NCBI GenBank assembly: GCA_050084515.1
Contig: CM114271.1
Coordinates: 65,844,001-65,908,000 of the forward strand
DNA from: Blasia pusilla
Lineage: Eukaryota > Marchantiophyta > Marchantiopsida > Blasiales
Direction of reading: 5' to 3'
DNA length: 64,000 nucleotides
How positions within the stretch are numbered: the first letter of the stretch is position 1; every line of letters starts with the position of its first letter. Shown in pieces: positions 61,437 to 64,000 of the stretch. Made by a program: the position numbers and the translations under genes. The notes beneath the pieces are model-generated. The model was not told the origin of the DNA, searched no databases, and saw only the letters and a list, made by a program, of their open reading frames with translations.

Positions 61437-62338
61437 ACATTCCAGTAAAAACTGACGGGGACTGTCGTAAAGCCCAATGTCTCTTTCTCCTCCACAAAAT
61501 TCGGGATCGCTTCCGCGTTGATTTCTCCCAACGAAAATGTAAAACCTGTAAAAATACAAATTAGAAAGCTACATGGTGCTCCCGAGAGCACCGGCATGGG
61601 GAAACCCGCCCCCATAATCAATCCCTATCAGAAATTGGGCAGCGCTTCCGCGCGCCACTCTTCCACACAAAAAATCGGCAAATGCAAAGAACAATCAAAG
61701 CAGCCCTTGCTCCGGTGAGCACTCCCATGAGCCGCTGAATGGGGAACACGGTCCCCAACCTGTAAAAACAGCGAGTGACCAGCGAACTCCCCCATGAAGC
61801 TCTCTCACTCTCTCATTCTCTCTTTGTAAAATAAGATCCAATCTTTCTCTACACCATCTCACACCATAGCTTCACAAAGGTGTGCACTCTCTCTCATGTC
61901 AAACCAAACCCACTCTCCTAATGAGAGGCTTGGGTTACACTCACAAGGCAAGGGACCATAGCTCTGCCGCCTTATGCCAAGAGGTTCAACAAAGGGAGAA
62001 TGAGCTCTCAAGCTCTCTCTCCTTGAGGTATACCCCTTCCTCTCCCAAGCTCTCTCCATGGTAACCTATGCTCCCAAGTCACCTCCTTGGCTCTTGATCT
62101 GATGTACGAGGTGAAGGGCCACTTACGAAAAATACAAAGTCGATCATATACTCAAAATGATACTTACCTAAAATAGTAAGTTCCTCAATATGGCTCCAAA
62201 TGAGCCGAAATGAAGGAGAAACCTGCTCTCTCAGGTTTTCCGGGGCCTCAACAGGTCATCCTCAACCTATTGAGCCTGTCCTCCGCTAATCACGAAGGCG
62301 CTCTACTAGATATCACCGATCTATCCTAAGAGACGTAA
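61437..62338 (-). mobile_element. LTR plus leader fragment related to retrotransposon A
   Basis: On the minus strand it begins TGTTACGTCT at 62338 and matches the 5' LTR of element A to TTTTACA at about 61825 (514 bp), then continues without a break into leader sequence matching 13,361-13,755. The match ends at 61,437 ('ggaatgtccgattc'). Because LTR and leader are joined, this is the 5' end of a truncated or rearranged third copy rather than a solo LTR. No coding region follows. It lacks the telomere-like filler seen in the 5' LTR of A. Confidence 0.85.
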
Positions 62339-63019
62339 CACCTTGTTTGCCTTCCGTGTGTGAGTGAATTAACTATTGTCCTCCATTAAGACTTTGAAAA
62401 ATATCCAAACCTTTAGTGAAAAAGAAAAATCTCCTTTGTAGAAACCCCTAAGTAGAAATACTTGAAATTTGAATAGGAAGATGCACGTTAGTTGTAATGA
62501 CACTATCACACATATGGAAGGGATCCCACAACCTCTATGCCTTTGGACTTTCCCTTAATTGGAAATCTAACTCAACTTGATTCGTAAGGAAATTTAATTA
62601 TATATAAACATTAATAGAAGGAATATAGATTACTTTCTTGTAAAGATCTCCTTTGTCAAGAAAATTTATGCTTCCTGAATGAAAAATGAGAAGTATTTCA
62701 GAGGTTCCAAAATTTCAAGAATGTGGTTATGAAGTAAGCTTTAAGTTACATTCTTAATTTTATATTTAATCTAGGGAGAGAGTTTATGTCTAGCAAGTTT
62801 GATGTTATCATAGAACAAGGGATTAGAAGGCACGTTACTTGTAATTATACTCTAGAGAAAAATGGAGTAGCAAAGAGGAAGAATCGACAAGGGCTATATT
62901 GAATGAGAAGAATATGCATAAAGTGTATTGGGTAAAATAAGTTGTGATTGTAGTATATATAATAAATCGAATGACTACAATAGTATTTACATACAAAGAT
63001 ATCATTAGAGGTCTTCATG
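62339..63019. other. AT-rich spacer
   Basis: No gene, repeat or element terminus recognised in about 680 bp of AT-rich DNA. Confidence 0.6.
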
Positions 63020-63890
63020 AGGGGGAAAAGAACCCTCAATAGAAGGAGATGGGAAACTCATCAAAAGTACAAAGAGGCCTTGATTTTCTTCATTCAAAGA
63101 GTCAAGAAAAGCAAGAACACATGCGTCTAGAGCAAAGAAGAGGGGAAACTCCCTAGAAGCTACCATGACTGACATCATAAACCATTAAGGAATGACCCTT
63201 AATGGAACATAAATGCCACTAAGAGGGTCCCTAGTAATGGCCTCTTACACAACTTGGGCATGTCTCATAAGATAATTGGCTTGTGCATGCTCCAAAGCGA
63301 TGGAGACCCGTTGTTTGCAATATAAGAGCGCTAACATAGTAGCTAAAGAAAACCCATTTCTCAAGTAGATAAGGTGAGTGCAGTTAGTGAGGAAAGTGTT
63401 AAACGTCTCTCCCATAGCCCCTACATCTCTATGGCTAGTGGGATAAATTGATTTTTTTTTAAAGATGACTATAAACATGAGTCTTCTCGCTACCGCCACC
63501 ACTCCTGGAAGTAATCTCCCCTATTTCACCATGTGTGCCTAAACATATTGTTACATAGGATTTGCAAGTATAGCATTGATCGGCCACAACCATCTCAATA
63601 TCCCATGTCATATAAAGATTAAAAAAAATTAGCACATCCCCCATGGATTAGTATTGCTTTCTTTGCATGTGGAATCTGCTCTTGTTAATATAATATCATG
63701 CACAAGATCATGAGTGGCGATCCTCTCACCCCCAAGAGGGCAATATGTGAAATGCACACAAAGAGAATCTAGACTCTCATGACATTGACAATGTGTCAAA
63801 CCAAACACAAATAGTAAGGAATGATGAGATAAAAGTCTATCATTTTGGTGAAAGTAAGTAGTGCCATACAAAAAGCCAAATTGAGGGGGT
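63020..63890 (-). mobile_element. LINE-type 3' end (copy D)
   Basis: On the minus strand it encodes CPLGGERIATHDLVHDII near 63,720-63,760 and, in other frames, ALLYCKQRVSIALEHAQAN near 63,300. These are the same domain as copies A-C with several frame changes. The 3' tail lies at the left ('gggaaactcatcaaaag'). It is the most AT-rich and most diverged of the four, so probably the oldest. Its right limit is uncertain. Confidence 0.65.
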
Positions 63891-64000
63891 GTGCACCAAC
63901 CTATGAGTTGGACTTGTTCTTGGAGAATGAGTCAATAGTACTAATACGGACCCAAATCTCCATGGGAATAACCCCATCGAATATAGAACCTCTATAAATT

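Overview
This window looks like nuclear DNA of a streptophyte, most likely a seed-free land plant. The grounds are interstitial TTTAGGG-type telomere motifs, one intron-bearing housekeeping gene with GT-AG splice sites, a CACTA transposon of the En/Spm type with plant-specific domains, and Ty3/gypsy and LINE-type retroelements. I cannot name the species. Gene density is very low: the only host gene I recognise is an adenylate kinase 6 (AK6/Fap7) homologue on the minus strand at 36.3-39.3 kb. Nearly everything else that can be identified is mobile DNA or tandem repeat.

Layout. 0-12.8 kb: AT-rich DNA with GC-richer blocks, small tandem repeats and one LINE 3' end at 4.9-5.6 kb, with no recognisable host gene. 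12.8-22.7 kb (element A) and 23.5-32.7 kb (element B): two related but clearly distinct Ty3/gypsy-type retrotransposons, both on the plus strand. 32.7-36.3 kb: AT-rich spacer, then a 42-bp minisatellite. 36.3-39.3 kb: AK6 in three exons. 39.6-41.5 kb: a tandem array of about 110-150 bp units, split by a LINE insertion with an 11-bp target duplication. 41.6-42.5 kb: another LINE end in the opposite orientation. 42,648-59,790: one 17.1-kb CACTA element with matching termini and a 3-bp target duplication. It holds a TNP2-like gene, a second multi-exon transposase gene (Transposase_24 type), a 220-bp CT microsatellite and a 3.4-kb array of about 350-bp repeats. 59.8-64 kb: unassigned GC-rich DNA, a minus-strand LTR-plus-leader fragment related to element A, and a fourth LINE end.

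The most unusual content is the architecture of the two Ty3/gypsy elements. Both carry, between protease and reverse transcriptase, a cytosine-5 DNA methyltransferase domain of the DNMT3 type (motif I VLDLFGG, motif IV WPCQ, motif VI ENIP in B, RxR in A, a DNMT3-like end). Both finish the integrase reading frame with a PHD finger (C4-H-C3). The inferred order is gag - zinc knuckle - protease - DNMT3-like methyltransferase - RT - RNase H - integrase - PHD. A DNA-methylation writer and a histone-tail reader module thus sit in one mobile element. Retrotransposon-borne DNMTs have been reported in dinoflagellates and charophyte algae. The pairing with a C-terminal PHD finger, seen in two diverged families here, is the part I would follow up first.

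Both elements are interrupted. In element B a single reading frame runs about 4.46 kb with no frameshift but with 12 internal stops, 10 of them TAG, often where Gln is expected. Some TAG positions are shared with element A. C-to-T decay at methylated CAG sites is the simplest explanation, but the shared positions deserve a test. The CACTA genes show the same kind of decay (CGA to TGA, CAA to TAA).
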